Positions 1 through 11,263 of a DNA stretch of 64,000 bases are shown here, one piece after another; within the stretch, counting starts at the first letter, position 1, and each line of letters opens with the position of its first letter. Source of the DNA: Chara braunii (taxonomy: Eukaryota; Streptophyta; Charophyceae; Charales; Characeae); the NCBI GenBank assembly GCA_003427395.1, contig BFEA01000032.1, positions 2,267,570-2,331,569 on the forward strand, written 5' to 3'. The notes under the pieces are model-generated. The model worked only from the letters and a program-made list of their open reading frames with translations. It had not been told where the DNA came from and ran no database searches. A program made the translations under genes and the position numbers.

Positions 1-77
<77 letters not shown>
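1..77. repeat. (CT)n microsatellite
   Basis: Uninterrupted CT dinucleotide repeat from the first base, followed by a short alternating GC stretch (78-95). The repeat is cut by the window edge, so its full length is unknown. Confidence 0.97.
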
Positions 78-80
<3 letters not shown>

Positions 81-822
81 CGCGCGCGCACGCGCTCTGT
101 TGTTGGTGCCGCAGGGTCACATGCCAATGCCCCGCCTGTCGATGCATCGCCGAGGCGCGCCAAGGACTTGTTGTGATAAAATTTGAAAGACTGATTTATA
201 ACAACAGGCAATGGAAGCAACTGCCCGTGGTGACATGTCGATTGTAATGGGATAGCAAAGTACAGAAACAATGATGAAAATGAAATAGACAACCAGCAGA
301 AATTATGCAATGAGACACCTGGGGGGGGTGGTTCTCATTTTTACAGAAAGCATGAGGGCTTTCATGACCAATTGTGAGTAGGGTTTAAAACTATCACTCC
401 ATTTCGTTAAAGTTGGTGGTGGAGGATGGGGTCCATGAGTGTTGAGACAGACCCATTATTGTTGTGGTGGGGGACTACGTGCAAGAAGCAAAGGTTGAGA
501 CTGACTAGTTGGCTTGTGTCTGGTCCTTGATATGCCACCTGGCAATTCGGGAGATAGAAAAATACACTATCGAAAAATATTTTGTAGCAAAGGTGCTTGG
601 GATACAGAGGAAGGGCATAGGACAACGGCCTATGAGAGCGAGTCGGAGCAGGTAATGAATGAGAGCAGAGAATATTTTTTAAACACAAGGAGTGATATGA
701 GAGAGAGAGGAGAGCTCAAGCGGACATCATCATGGTGATATATAACACACTTGGGAAGTAAAGGTGTCCTCATTCTCATAGGCTTCAAGGTATTGTTCTC
801 TTGTAATGCCAGCGTTCGGGAT

Positions 823-931
823 GGGCTGAACGTCGGAACTGGAACACCCGAACGTTAGGGGGTCAGCTTAGGGGCTGAACGCCGGAACTGGAACACCGGA
901 ACGCCGGAACCGGAACCGGGGGTCAGCTTAG
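823..931. repeat. Two-copy tandem repeat, about 50-59 bp unit
   Basis: The block GGGCTGAACG...GGTCAGCTTAGG occurs twice in a row. The second copy carries extra CCGGAAC units. Purely descriptive; no function is seen. Confidence 0.8.
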
Positions 932-1238
932 GGGCCTCCATATGCTCGGCCTGACAACCCCGCACATTAACTAGTTGTAAAAATCAGTCGGAATTTCATC
1001 AAATAGAAAACGAATTCACCCAGCGATATCAAGTAAGTTGCGAGTAATTACACCGGTCCTCCTAACGCCAAAAAACCTCAGGGGTACTGGTAGCGCCGTT
1101 TCACGACGGATACCGGTAGTACAGTGTGGAAAACTGGGCGGGCCTAAAAATGAAAGTTTGAATTTTGCTGCGTACATTTTGGCTCCCCTGACAGACTGTC
1201 CGAGCCTGAATGGCTAAAAAAAAAAATAAAAAAAAATG

Positions 1239-1290
1239 GAGTTGTCCGGGCCCGGAATTCTGGGATCTCCCCGAATGTCCGCCCAGGACG
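1239..1290 (-). mobile_element. Possible transposon terminus (TTACCAG...GGACAACTCC)
   Basis: Read on the minus strand, this segment starts TTACCAG, has a CCGGGC-rich stretch and ends GGACAACTCC. The same order of motifs occurs at the two ends of the insertion at 10,861-12,272. Only one end is found here, so this is a relic or a solo end. Assignment is by resemblance only. Confidence 0.3.
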
Positions 1291-1869
1291 TCCTGGTAAC
1301 AAAGTTTTTTTTTTTTTTTTTTTTTTTTTGATATTTTTCCCTGAAAGATCATGACCTAATCTATGGACCCTCAAATTTTCATACATTTTGGTGTGTTGTT
1401 CTGAGCACAAAAAATTGGGAAAGTTGCCGTTTGCAAAATGGTGGGATGTGACGCGTCAGCCCCTCCTCCGTACAACCCAGCGCCTCTGTACGGTCGCCGC
1501 CCCTCTGTACAACCCGGCCCTAACTCACAGGGATTAGGGGTTTTCGGCGGTGGGGAGACTGGTCGTTTAACACATAATCATATGTCACTATAAAGTGAGA
1601 ATAATAAGGAGGGACTGTGGACCTAATATGCCTAGGAGCACATTGCATCTTACATACAAATGAAAAATATAGGAGCACATCGTGGAACCAGTGACCCAAC
1701 CGGATCTTTGGATCATCGAATGGGGCAGAGGGGTTGTGATACCTTTATTTATAGTGATAACCTAGCGATAGGCGAGGAATGCTAAGCTGGTTGTGTACAC
1801 GGAATGGGGTGAGACTAATTAATTGTTTGTTGCTTTGACATCTATCAATTTCATACTTTTTACAAATAC

Positions 1870-3340
1870 ATTAAATTGTGTGCGAGAAGCAAAAAGGTCT
1901 GACCAGAGCGAGCCAACGTAAAGCATCTGATGTAGGGAAGATGATGTCGAAAGGGAAGTCTCCGGGGGTAGATGGCCTCACAGTGGAAATTCACACAGCC
2001 AATTGGGCCACCTTCTGTTCCTCACTAGTGAACCTATACAACGAGGTCCTGGTAAGGGGATAGTTGGGCAAAGGTATGACGCATGAAGTAATATTAGTCC
2101 TCTTCAAGAAGGGAGACAAAGTGGACATCCAGAATTGGAGACCGATCTCCCTTCTCAATGTGTCATACAAAATGCTAGCAAAGACGCTAGCATGCAGACA
2201 GGCAAGGCATCCACAGGAGTTGATGGAAAGAGACCAGGGCGCATTCGTGCAAGGAAGATCAATCTTCAATAATATTGTTACAGCCATTATCTCGAAGTCG
2301 TGCCGAAGTAAAACTTGGACATGGCGATTCTACTCCTGGATCTGGAGAAGGTGTACAATAAAGTGGGTTGGACCTTTGTCATGACCACCCTGAGGAGAAT
2401 GAGATTCAGTGAAGGCTTTTGTGCATGGACTGTTGTTATGTATGCACATTCCACATCAGCAGGGATGGTCAATGGTCACCTATCGGAACCTTTCCCGCAA
2501 GGTCGCTGCAACAGGGATGTCTGCTAGCACCTCTTGTCATTGTGCTTCAACTGAAGGTGCTGTTGAACATAATTCATAGTCACCCGAACATCAGGGGGCT
2601 GCACCAACACACTGGAGACACTTGCAAGGTAGAGGCCTGACCTGTTTGCCCTAAGTGAAAACACAGAGTCATCGCTGTCACCACTGAAGAAGGTCATGAC
2701 ATAGTACTCCCAGCTGTCCGAAGTGTCAGTTAATTGGAGGAAATCAGTGTACCTACTTTCAACACAATTTGTATTGAGGGCAAAATGGGGAATGAGAAGA
2801 TTGGAAGGCTTGAAGTTGGTCATGTGGGCAGACTGGAGAAGCAAAGCAAAATCCGGAAAAGGGAATAGGAGGCAACTCCGTTGGTTTTTTTGAGACATGG
2901 GCAAGGAGCAGTCAACTGGTGGTGGTTCAGTTTGAGAAGGGTCTGATTTTCTTAGACTGGCTTCTCGATAAGCCGCCCCGAAACAGGTGGATTTCAGGTA
3001 ATGGTGGTAAAGGGAGTGTTGGAGGTTGTGGTAGCCTTCAGGAAATACCAGGACACTCGATGCTCTAGGACTGTTGTGGGCCGTTAGTAGAGTGTCAGTA
3101 GGATCGGGACCCAGTCCTGTGGGCCATGCTAGTACCAAAATTAGTAAGATAAAGCAATTTGGATTGAGACACAAGGTAACCGTGAGTGGGTAGTTAACAT
3201 TGACATCAACACTGCTACATAGACTCAGGAGCGTATCAATCTGGAACCTTCTCAAAGGGAAGAGAATCGAGACAGTATCGAATGGTAAGGCAAGAACTGT
3301 ACGACCGAGCAAAGAGCTCGTAAGCTAAACTGGCTGACGT
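1870..3340 (+). pseudogene. LINE reverse transcriptase relic
   Basis: Degenerate non-LTR retrotransposon RT read in several plus frames. Recognisable blocks in order: KGKSPGVDGL (about 1,945-1,980), FKKGDKVDIQNWRPISLLNV (about 2,105-2,163), ERDQGAFVQGRSIFNNI (about 2,225-2,275), ILLLDLEKVYNKVGWTFV (about 2,325-2,380), QQGCLLAPL (about 2,508-2,535) and DLFALSENTESS (about 2,640-2,680). These match RT motifs 0 to 7 of LINE elements, where the pattern GKAPGPDG...NWRPISLLN...DQ.GFV.GR is usual. The catalytic YADD region is damaged: the expected ADD is lost around 2,620-2,640. The frame shifts near 2,065, 2,310 and 2,470, and there are stops after 2,690. C-terminal LINE-like sequence continues to about 3,340. 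An A-run at 3,427-3,443 could be the remains of a tail. The 262-codon minus-strand frame over 2,524-3,312 is a shadow. Non-functional. Confidence 0.88.
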
Positions 3341-3344
3341 TGCC

Positions 3345-3885
3345 ACGATAACTCCGGGTCAAATTGTGAGGATGATGGCCTTAATTTTTTCTCTGCAATA
3401 TATGAATGGAACCTGTTTTGATTTGAAAAAAAAAAAAAAAAAAGTAGGGAAAGTACGGCCCGACCATTTTGGGAGGTGAAAATGTCGTTTGTCGGAATGG
3501 TGTCGGATCGACCGATGCCTTGTGCTATTTCGAATGCGAGTTGGGGAAGAAGAAAAATTGATGTCAACAAAGGCGGCGAGGACGAAAATGAAGAATAATG
3601 AGGGCGATGCAAGTAGGGAAAAACCTATCTTCCTAGATCATCAATGGAATGAAGTAAGGAAAGGTGTAAGAAAGGTGTTTTTGAGTGGCGAAAATCCGAT
3701 AGAAGAGTGAAATTTTAAATAAGGGGGTGGTTTTTGACGTGCATGAGTTAGAGACCACGCAGTGCTTAAGTGGAGATAGACGGACAAGAGATGGTTGCCG
3801 AAGGGGAAGAAGGATGATGTTGATGTCGACATAGAGGGACAACGAGGCGAAGACGCACGGTGGAGGAACAGACAAGGGAGCAGAA
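3345..3885. other. Unassigned; A-run and a 73-codon frame
   Basis: Contains an 18-base A-run (3,427-3,443) and a plus frame at 3,489-3,710 whose product is lysine-, arginine- and glutamate-rich with no recognisable domain. Nothing supports expression. Confidence 0.5.
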
Positions 3886-4457
3886 GGCGAGTATGGTGAA
3901 AGCAGGAGTAGATAGTAGAAGTGAGGTAATGAGGTAAGAGAGGGAGGAAGAGGCTTCGAGGGGAAGGATGTGCAATATATTTACCCGTGATCGAGCGGGA
4001 TATTCATTCTCATTGTGCATGGATCGGGATTGAGGTGATATTACCGGGGATCATGATCTTCCCTCTCTATCAGATATTGGTCCTCGTATTCAGCCTATGT
4101 GTCGCGACTGTTTTCATGAAGCTATCATGGTGACCTTCTGCAACGACATCGTCCATGTCAACAGAGTCGCGGCTGCCTTCATATCCACTGTCACTTCAGA
4201 AGATGACGATGATAGCTTGATGAAAACGGTCGCAGCACTCAGGCTGAAGATGAGGACCACGATCCGATGGAGGGGGAAGATCACCATCCCGGGCAATACA
4301 ACTGCGATCCGATCGATGCAAAATGAGAATGAATATCACGCCAGATCATGGGCAGGACCGTCCACATGTCCCACCCCTCGAAGACTCTTCCTCCTCGTCT
4401 TACCTCATTACAGCTCTCCTACTGTCTACTCCTGCTTTCGCCCTATTCGCCTTGCTG
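3886..4457. repeat. Long imperfect inverted repeat, about 250-bp arms
   Basis: Left arm 3,886-4,135 and right arm 4,203-4,457 are reverse complements with many mismatches, around a 67-bp spacer. Blocks that pair include AAAGCAGGAGTAGA with TCTACTCCTGCTTT, GATATTCATTCTCATT with AATGAGAATGAATATC, and TGAAGCTATCATGG with its counterpart at 4,205-4,222. Each arm carries the dispersed core described in the findings. It resembles a foldback element or two copies inserted head to head; no target duplication was found. The 252-codon frame at 4,097-4,855 crosses the right arm and is not a credible gene. Confidence 0.8.
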
Positions 4458-4611
4458 AGAGGCCTGTGTCTCAGTCTCTCTCTCTCTCTCTCTCTAGCAC
4501 ACGCTCATGTGCCCAAACAGAGTTTATTACCCGAGAGGCCTTTGTCACAGGAAGGAAGGCAACAGCGACACTCTTGGCGAGGACGATGTCGTTGCAGAAG
4601 GTGACCGTGAT

Positions 4612-4766
4612 ACCCTTCACCACTTCAGAATGCAGATTGCCTAAACAGGTGATTTTCAAGGTCTTCGGACCTTTCACCACTTCAGAACACCCTTCACCAC
4701 TTCAGGATGTTACCTGCCTAAACAAGTGGTTTTCAGGGTGTTCGGACCTTTCACCACTTCAATTCA
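4612..4766. repeat. Two-copy tandem repeat, 77-bp unit
   Basis: ACCCTTCACCACTTCAG begins two adjacent copies (4,612-4,688 and 4,689-4,766), which share TGCCTAAACA and GTTCGGACCTTTCACC with point differences. Confidence 0.75.
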
Positions 4767-5454
4767 GGATTTTCAGACTGCCAAAAACTCTCACTTCGGA
4801 ATTCTCATTCCTGAATTTTCAACTACCCGTCAACAGCTTTTGTCAGGGCGGGTAATGCTCCACCAAAGGGGTGACCACTATGTAGTGTCGACCATGCAAG
4901 GGAATCAGGGAGCCTAGTACACTGTGAGTACCTAAATGAAGCATGCATGGCTGCCTAACTAGGGTGGGAGTGCCGGCATAGGGTAGAGAAAGTGATGGGT
5001 AAGGGAATCATGCAAATGACTCCTAAAGTGAGGGAAGTGGGAGCTAGATCCGTAAGCTGGGAAGGCAGGGCAACGTTACAGTCTCGATGCCTATGCATAT
5101 ACCAAGGAAGAGCCCGACTCAGAGGAACCTGGCAAAGGAGACCATCGTGCGGCATAACCAGAGTACTGTACAGGGTAAGGTGGTAAAAGAGTGACGACGT
5201 CTGAAGTAGGCAGAGTTGATCGTGATAACGGTCGTAAAATTGTCGATGATGTCTAGGATGAGAAGTCCGGAATGTCGTCGAGGAAGAGTCACAACATCGA
5301 TGAGATGAAGTAGCAAAATTGAAGTGAATGGAGTACTGAGTAGTCAAAGATGTGGGAAGATAAGTCAAAGTCAATCGTCATATCGACCAGAACGACGACG
5401 AGTGCGCTGTGGACGATCAAAAGCATCCGGCTGCTGCTGAAGGTCTTTCTAAGA
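4767..5454. other. Unassigned, downstream of the gypsy-1 chromodomain
   Basis: No protein recognised. On the minus strand this follows the end of gypsy-1 coding sequence, so it should hold the 3' untranslated region and LTR. I could not delimit an LTR by TG...CA ends or find a matching partner. Confidence 0.4.
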
Positions 5455-5762
5455 CGGGGCAGATTCGACTTCAGCAGTTTCCTCAGCCGAGGGAGAAGGA
5501 AGAGGGTCAGTGGGCTGAGGAGGAGCAATCAACCCAGCACGAGGAGCACGGTCATAGGCACGCATCAACATGCGAGCGTATTGCAAGTGCTCGAGGGGCT
5601 CCCAAGTAGCCTCTTCATCAGGGTAACCCTTCCAATGTAGAAGATACTCGACGTGAGGAGGGTTGTCGTCGGTGACTCAATGACCAATGATGTGTAAAAC
5701 GAGGAACTCCTCATGCTCGTCCAGTATGATGGGTGGAGGGCGCTCGTATGGTCATCCAGCAA
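5455..5762 (-). pseudogene. gypsy-1 chromodomain and C-terminus
   Basis: Minus-strand frame, with a stop at about codon 20 of the region, reads HVEYLLHWKGYPDEEATWEP at about 5,594-5,653. This is the chromodomain consensus (YLVKWKGY...TWEP), including the aromatic and acidic positions that contact methylated histone tails in active domains. A proline/serine-rich tail follows and ends with a stop near 5,455. In chromoviruses this domain follows integrase and directs insertion to particular chromatin. Confidence 0.85.
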
Positions 5763-5767
5763 AATGC

Positions 5768-6270
5768 TCAGACGGTCTGCGGTAGGGACAGTAACGAGTC
5801 ATGGTAGACATCGTACATACGAGTCTGACGTAGGTAGTTGGGCAACTTTACATGGAAGCTGACCGGGGTAGATGCCGTATGGGAACAGGCAGCCTGGATA
5901 ATGCGGCATGGGTCAAAGAAGCGACGCTGAAACTTGCGAAGCGTGTGTGCTTCGAGTTGTAAGTGGCCGACGTCAACAAACACATCATCACTGGCTTTGA
6001 ATGAATGATTCATCCTTGATTGGTTCGCAATGCGGCCATGCGAGTCTGGGAAGCGGCTATGTGCTCATGCGAGGTCTTCATGATCGATGTCGTGTGTGCA
6101 ACCCAATAATCCAGTGCGGAACAACTCGTGTCGAGGTGTATATGTGACGATCGAAGGAAGTCCGCGGGAATACGAGGGTGATAACCGAGGTCGCAATAGT
6201 AAGGCGATATTCCCGTGGTTGGCGAAACGGCGTGGTTGTAGGCTATCCCCACGTGGGCAAGATGGAAATC
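5768..6270 (-). pseudogene. gypsy-1 integrase C-terminal part (GPY/F-like module)
   Basis: Two overlapping minus frames continue the integrase: GISPYYCDLGYHPRIPADF, then a segment DVFVDVGHLQLEAHTLRKFQ followed by RRFFDPCRII, then KLPNYLRQTRMYDVYHDSLL. The KFQRRFFDPCRII block corresponds to the GPY/F module of Ty3/gypsy integrases, with G replaced by D and Y by C. The link to the upstream core is frameshifted near 6,260. Confidence 0.8.
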
Positions 6271-7041
6271 TCACTGCCGGTCGTCACGAACAATCTTTCG
6301 GAGAATATCGTCGAGAATCCTGTTCCTGATCGTGGTCTGGTCATCAGTCTGGGGATGGTAAGACGAGGAGAAGCGCAGCTGCGTGTCGTACACCTCGTGG
6401 AGCCGTCGCCAGAATTGGCTTGTAAAGTGGGGGTCACAGTCAGATATGATGCTCAGAGGTAAGTCGTCGTCACTCACGACTCGCCTAAACATGATGTCGG
6501 CGACCTCACGTGCATTGATGGCATAGCGGCACAGAACAAAGCGTGCGCGCTTCGTGAAGCGGTCGACGACAACTAGGATATTATCATGAGCGTGGGGGGT
6601 AGGAGGACGAAGAGGACTGATAAAGTCAATGGAGATGGACTGCCATCGACCCTCAAGAATAGGAAGAAGTTGAAGCAAACCATAAGGCAGGTGGTTCACA
6701 CTGTTCACCTCCTGACAGGTGGGACACTCTGCGACGTAGTCCTTTACAAAGTCCTTGCGCTTCGGCGAAACGTACATGTGACTCACACGAGCCAACGTCT
6801 TGTGGAAGCCCATATGACCGGTGGCTGCGTGGTCGTGGAACTCTGCGGCTGCCCGGACAGGCAGTTGTCCAATAGAGGGAATGCAAATGCGGGGCTCTCT
6901 GATGCCCTTTGAACTATGCCAGTACACAAGACCATTGTTCCCGAGATAGTAGTTTAGAACGGTCTTGCCACTCTGAAGGGTCGCATGGATGTCACGATAG
7001 TCGAGGCAGTGGCGGTACTGAGCGCGAAACTCATCGTTCAC
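6271..7041 (-). pseudogene. gypsy-1 integrase zinc finger and catalytic core
   Basis: A 256-codon open frame, the longest intact piece of pol here. N-terminal residues join the end of RNase H. An HHCC zinc-binding module is visible around residues 88-128 (HDHAATGHMGFHKTL ... CPTCQ). The retroviral-type core follows with SIDFI carrying the first catalytic Asp, then ISDCDPHFTSQFW carrying the second Asp, and the usual SSYHPQTD block. The expected catalytic Glu near the NR.L block is not clear: the text reads DDQTTIRNRILDD where Q(T/S)E is usual, so activity is doubtful. It would join cDNA to the host chromosome. Confidence 0.92.
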
Positions 7042-7049
7042 CGAGTGGT

Positions 7050-7889
7050 GGACGATGGTGATCGAGATGGCAGCGAGCTAGATCTGCTCCAGATTATGGT
7101 CACGGCGCCGGGATAAGGCATCTGCAACTCGATTGGTCTCACCCTTGATGTACTCAGTGGTGAAACTAAACTCGGATAGGTCGCGCCACCAGCGAGCCTG
7201 TCAAAGAGTGAGCTTCGACTTTGTCAGAAAAGTCAGGACAACAGAGTTGTCTGTGCGGTAAATACACTTCAAAGTGGCTTTGTGTACCATTATGTTTTTG
7301 TTATGTTAACTTTATTTCATGGGTAGATAATCGATTGCATTTGATTTATTTATTGAATTTTTTATTTATTCATTTCGAAAGAGGCGTAAGAACCAACTAA
7401 AAACTTGTTGAAACCACAAAAAAAAAGCAAACATATATGTTACAAATTTGTGCTTCATTAATTGATAATCTGAGTGGTCTTATCCATGAATGGTGTCTCG
7501 TGCAGGTAGTGACGTCAGTGCAGAGTGACATAAACTATTGCGAGAACATCACGTTCATCAGCAGTATAGTTTATCTCGGTAGGCAGGAGTTGACGAGATT
7601 AGAAAGTTATCGGACAATCACCTAAGCGAGACTCGACAGTGCCGTCCTCGGCGATGGTAGGAGAATAGTCAATAGAAGGTTCGTCAGTAGCTACACGAGT
7701 AGGCGTCATGTGGGAAGCAGTGGTAGGGGTAGGGGGTGGGAAGTGAGGGATGCGAGGATGAGAGGAATCAGGAGAGGAGGGGAAAATATGAGAAAGCACT
7801 GCTCCTACAGCAAAGTCTGACGCATTGGTGGTAAGGACAAAAGGGCGATCAAAATCGGGTAGGTGGAGAACCGGTGCACATGTCACCAC
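7050..7889 (-). pseudogene. gypsy-1 RNase H, interrupted
   Basis: The minus frame at 7,599-7,889 starts the domain (APVLHLPDFDRPFVLTTNAS, then DFAVGAVLSH), the typical TDAS..aiGavL.Q opening with Asp changed to Asn. Downstream YTADERDVLAIVY (about 7,530-7,570) and the end FSFTTEYIKGETNRVADALS (about 7,120-7,190) are present. Between 7,277 and about 7,470 lies AT-rich sequence absent from the homologous gypsy-2 segment at 25,133-26,000, so the domain is split by an insertion or a patch of decay. Degrades the RNA strand during reverse transcription when intact. Confidence 0.82.
7277..7470. other. AT-rich insertion inside gypsy-1 RNase H
   Basis: Comparison with gypsy-2 shows extra AT-rich sequence here, including TTTATTTATTGAATTTTTTA and an A9 run. 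Clear terminal repeats or target duplications were not found, so its nature is open. Confidence 0.45.
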
Positions 7890-7999
7890 CTTCTTGAGGG
7901 TGCAGAAGGCATCCTTGTGGAGGGGTGTCCAAGCTCGAAGCTGGTTCTTTTTCAGAACGAGGGTAGAGGTAAGGATGTAGGAATACCTAGCATATCCCT

Positions 8000-8845
8000 G
8001 GATGAAATTACTATAGTAACTAGCGAGGCCTAGGAAATTGTGAAGTTGCGTGGCGGATGTGGAGACGGGTCACTCCGCAATAGCAGTGATCTTCGCGTCG
8101 TCCATGTGGAGACCCTTGTCAGACACGCAGTGTTATAAGAAATTTATTTTGTGTTGGGCAAAGCGGCACTTGCTCAGCTTGGTGTAGAAGCCATGTCTGC
8201 GCAAGCGGTCAAGGATGTCGTGGAGGTGTCTGAGATACTCCTCAAGGGTACGATTGTAGATTAGGATATCGTCGAGGTAGACGGGAACGTACTGCTCCAA
8301 GATGTCCCTGAAGATGTCGCTCATCGCCATTTGGAAGGTAGCGGGTGCGTTGATGAGGCCAAATGACATCACTGTAAACTCATAGTGGTCGAAGCCATAT
8401 CAGAACGCTGTCTTCGGTTGGTCCGCTGCAGCGACGCGGATCTGATGGTAACCGCTACGAAGCTCAATTTCGTAAAGAAGTTGTTGTCTGCTAGGCGGTC
8501 AAACAACTCATCGGAACGAGGTATGGGGCAGTTGTTCTTAACCGTGTAGCGGTTGATACCACGATAAACGATGCAGAGAAAGAGAGTTTCATCCGCTTTG
8601 TGAGCAAAGAGGACGGGTGCACCCGACGGGGAGTTGCTGGGTTTAATAAAACCCAGTCACATGAGCTCCTCAAGTTGACTCTTGATTCGGTGGCCTCGGG
8701 GATCGAGAGTCTATAGAGTGTCTGGTGGTCAACACGATAGTCAGGCACAAGTTGGATGGAATGCTCGACGCGCGCATCGGTGGGATGTCGTCGTATGAGA
8801 ACGACGATGGAAAAATTTTGTGGTATTCTTGAAAGAGATCACGAA
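8000..8845 (-). pseudogene. gypsy-1 reverse transcriptase
   Basis: Minus-strand RT in pieces. The catalytic motif is present as YLDDILIY at about 8,265-8,290 (YxDD, with both aspartates), inside the frame at 8,133-8,372 that also reads SFGLINAPATFQMAM. Upstream at about 8,490-8,560 another frame gives RYTVKNNCPIPRSDELFDRL, the block before motif A; motif A itself is degraded (FFTKLSF for FFTKIDL). SYYSNFIQGYARYSYILTS at about 7,985-8,045 is the connection to RNase H. At least two frameshifts and several stops. Confidence 0.9.
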
Positions 8846-9496
8846 CTACGGGCTCCAGGTCGGCCGTATAGCGTTTGAGTTCCTCAGCTCAGCATAAGCG
8901 TGGAACGACAGGGTAGACTCGATGGACTGCGGAGGGAGGAAAGTAGAGATGGGAGCCATAGAGATAGAAGGAGGATCTGGCTTCAGGGAGATGAGCTCGG
9001 CGTCGGGAGAGGGTGGATCATAGTGCAAGAGATCCGTAACGTTCACCGTAAAGAAGGTAACGTCGTTCTGTCGGATGAAGTGAGCGAACTGCCGAGTTGA
9101 GGTGACGGTGATAGTATGAGATGGTGTGGACACGGAAGGCTCCAGGGGAAGAGGATCGGGGCGTGGTGTCGCAGTGGTACCTATAAAAGGTACGCGATAC
9201 GTCTGTCGATTCTTCGTTCTGAGAACGAGAGAGTTGGTCGCTCAATCGACCTCGGTGCTACGAAACCTACGAGACCACGGAGTACTGAGAATGAAATTGT
9301 ACCCCGTCTCCATCACATCAAAATGTGTAGAGGAGCGGTGGTTACGAGACGGTAGGAGACGATCAGTCATCTCTAGTGTGAGGAAGAAAGGGAGGTCGAG
9401 GACCGTTGAAAAAGTTTGTGGCACGAGAAGAGGTAAGGTAAGCACTTTGAGTTCCCTATGATAGGACTCCATCAGGACAGTAGGTGCCTTAGTCAA
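8846..9496 (-). pseudogene. gypsy-1 protease remnant and linker
   Basis: Minus frames 9,242-9,496 and 8,846-9,133 align with the segment after the protease active site in gypsy-2 (VLDLPFFLTL, FDVMETGY, YRVPFIGTT, RQFAHFIRQNDVTFF). The active-site DSG block expected upstream is absent because the element is truncated near 9,500. A stop lies between the two frames. Confidence 0.75.
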
Positions 9497-9715
9497 GTTA
9501 CAGGAGAGTGAGAAGGATGAGATATATGGGTTAGATGTGTGTTTGTTTGATCATGATTGACTTTATTCGTCCTCTTGCTTACCCTCTTTTATGCCTGTCG
9601 TCTCTTTCGCCTGTTGTGCAGGTCTGACTTTTCGAAGACAGCCATATCGAGGGGAAGGAGGGAGACACGATCACAACAGAGACCTTTGAGGGCATCAAGT
9701 GGGGGCGAGCGGCAT

Positions 9716-10350
9716 GGGTCTTTTCGGAAAGAGCACACGCCTATGTACGACGATGGGGATAAAGCTCTTTCTGGACGAGTTTCATGATTATGCCGTACAA
9801 TGAGGGTGAACCGTATCAGAGATGAGACGAAGACTGAGAGGGGCCGGTCGATTTAAGGAGCCTATCATGCGGATTCGCAGGGAGGCGCCGACCTGGCAGG
9901 ACGTAGAGACAAGGACGTAGGGGTTGAGGCCGTCTCCAGTGGGGCCAGGTGGGTTACCTGTCCATTTGGAGATAGGGAATGTGGAGGGGTTCATCCCAGC
10001 CTTCGAGCGATTCATGCACGATCAAGGTGTCCTGAGGGAGGAGTGGTTGCAAACACTGACATTGTGGACCAAGAGGGCGGAACGACCCCTAGCCAGACAA
10101 ATCCATGATGGGGAACGAGACCGGGAGGATTATAAGGTGCATCCGAGGGAGGCATTTCGGCAACCAGAGCCAGACAGACCCCAACCTAGAGTTGAGAGGA
10201 GAGAAAGGAGCAGGAGGCAGAGATCTTGAGCAGAGGGAAGTCATCTCAAATCGAGGGGGGCAAAAGTCGCTCGCTAGTCGACATGAAGGACCATCGCAAC
10301 CTGCCCGAGAGCAAGAGGCATATCCTGAGTGCGGGCTCAACCAGTGGTAT
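9716..10350 (+). pseudogene. gag-like capsid protein relic
   Basis: Plus-strand coding relic on the opposite strand to gypsy-1. It begins about TPMYDDGDKALFLDEFHDYA, continues EMRRRLRGAGRFKEPIMRIR, then the open frame 9,924-10,229 with VEGFIPAFERFMHDQGVLRE and RAERPLARQI, and ends in an Arg-rich tail (RPQPRVERRERSRRQRS). Stops interrupt it near 9,810 and 9,920. The layout (helical capsid-like domain, then basic region) suits a retrotransposon gag, and from memory such proteins are numerous in Chara gene models; this was not checked. The basic region continues shifted to about 10,350. Confidence 0.6.
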
Positions 10351-11263
10351 TTCAGTGCTTCACTGAAGGAAAGCTGCGAGACTTTCCTCAGTGATCGCCA
10401 GACAAGCATGAGGCAACACCATAAGGGGGGCCTCTACAAAGTTTGGAGGCGCATCTTGCTGCTTCGCTGTGGGGGACACCGCAAATGGGCGTGTATCGTG
10501 GTGAGCCGGTGGGGGACGTGCGGATGAAGGAAGAACAGAGGCTAGAGTAAGAGGTGGAGGTAGGGGTCCTGGTCGAGCGACATATTGAGGAAGTGGTAGA
10601 GGTTAGAGCAACATATTAAGGAGGGGGTCGTGTCCTCAGTATGAACCTCCTGTGTACCACCCACTCTTCGCAGGGTGCAGAAGAGGGTGTGGTTCTCAAG
10701 CGCCTTGGCGATTGTCTAGCGTCGAGAGATTAACCCCTCAAGGCATGTATCAGCCGACACTCTATATTTGTTCATATTCTTATTCTATATTCAATTATTC
10801 GTGAATATTTTATTTATCATTAATATAATTAAATATTATTAATAATTAAATAATGCTAGATTACCAGCCCGGACGTCCGGGACCCTTTTTTGTTCCGGGT
10901 TGTTCGATCGGACAACTCCCCCGGTCCACTGTCCGGGCTGGTTAAGAATCGGCTTTGGGGTCCGATCAGGTTTTATGGTCTGCGGAGGTGCGGTTTGGAG
11001 TACGTAGTACCTCTGCTTAGGTTGGGCGATTTTGGTGAGGCCGGTAGGGCCTCCAAAACGAAAACGAAAATGGAACGGTCTGGGTCATCATATCTAAGAG
11101 ATCTACGATCCAGATCGGACCAAATTCGAATTCCAACTGCGGCCCCCCCGCCATCTGGCCGTACGCGATTTAGGTATGTTATGGGAGTTGGACGTTGCCG
11201 AAATTGTGCACCATCGGCCACGACCGGACATGTGTTCCAAACCCCATGCAGGTGCGTACCGTC

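Larger units (their letters stand above)
96..1869. other. Unassigned intergenic stretch
   Basis: No frame here looks like a known protein. It holds a two-copy GC-rich repeat (823-931), A-rich and T-rich runs (1,207-1,228; 1,305-1,329) and a possible transposon end (1,239-1,290). Short frames at 407-738 and 1,101-1,410 overlap one another or low-complexity runs and look accidental. Confidence 0.6.
5455..9500 (-). mobile_element. gypsy-1: Ty3/gypsy chromovirus relic
   Basis: A decayed LTR-retrotransposon pol region on the minus strand. Protein order is protease remnant, RT, RNase H, integrase, chromodomain, which is the Ty3/gypsy order (integrase after RNase H). The chromodomain marks it as a chromovirus. 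Frames are broken by stops and shifts and an AT-rich insertion lies in RNase H. The gag and the first part of the protease are missing: the 5' side is cut near 9,500-9,540 by a plus-strand relic of a different element. It shares clear protein similarity with gypsy-2, so both belong to one family. Domains are listed separately. Confidence 0.9.

Noticed and set aside
2524-3312. 262-codon minus-strand frame
   Set aside because: It is the antisense of the LINE RT relic; plus-strand translation gives recognisable RT blocks through the same region.
4097-4855. 252-codon plus-strand frame
   Set aside because: It crosses one arm of an inverted repeat, a CT run and a tandem repeat; the product has no domain and changes character at each of these.
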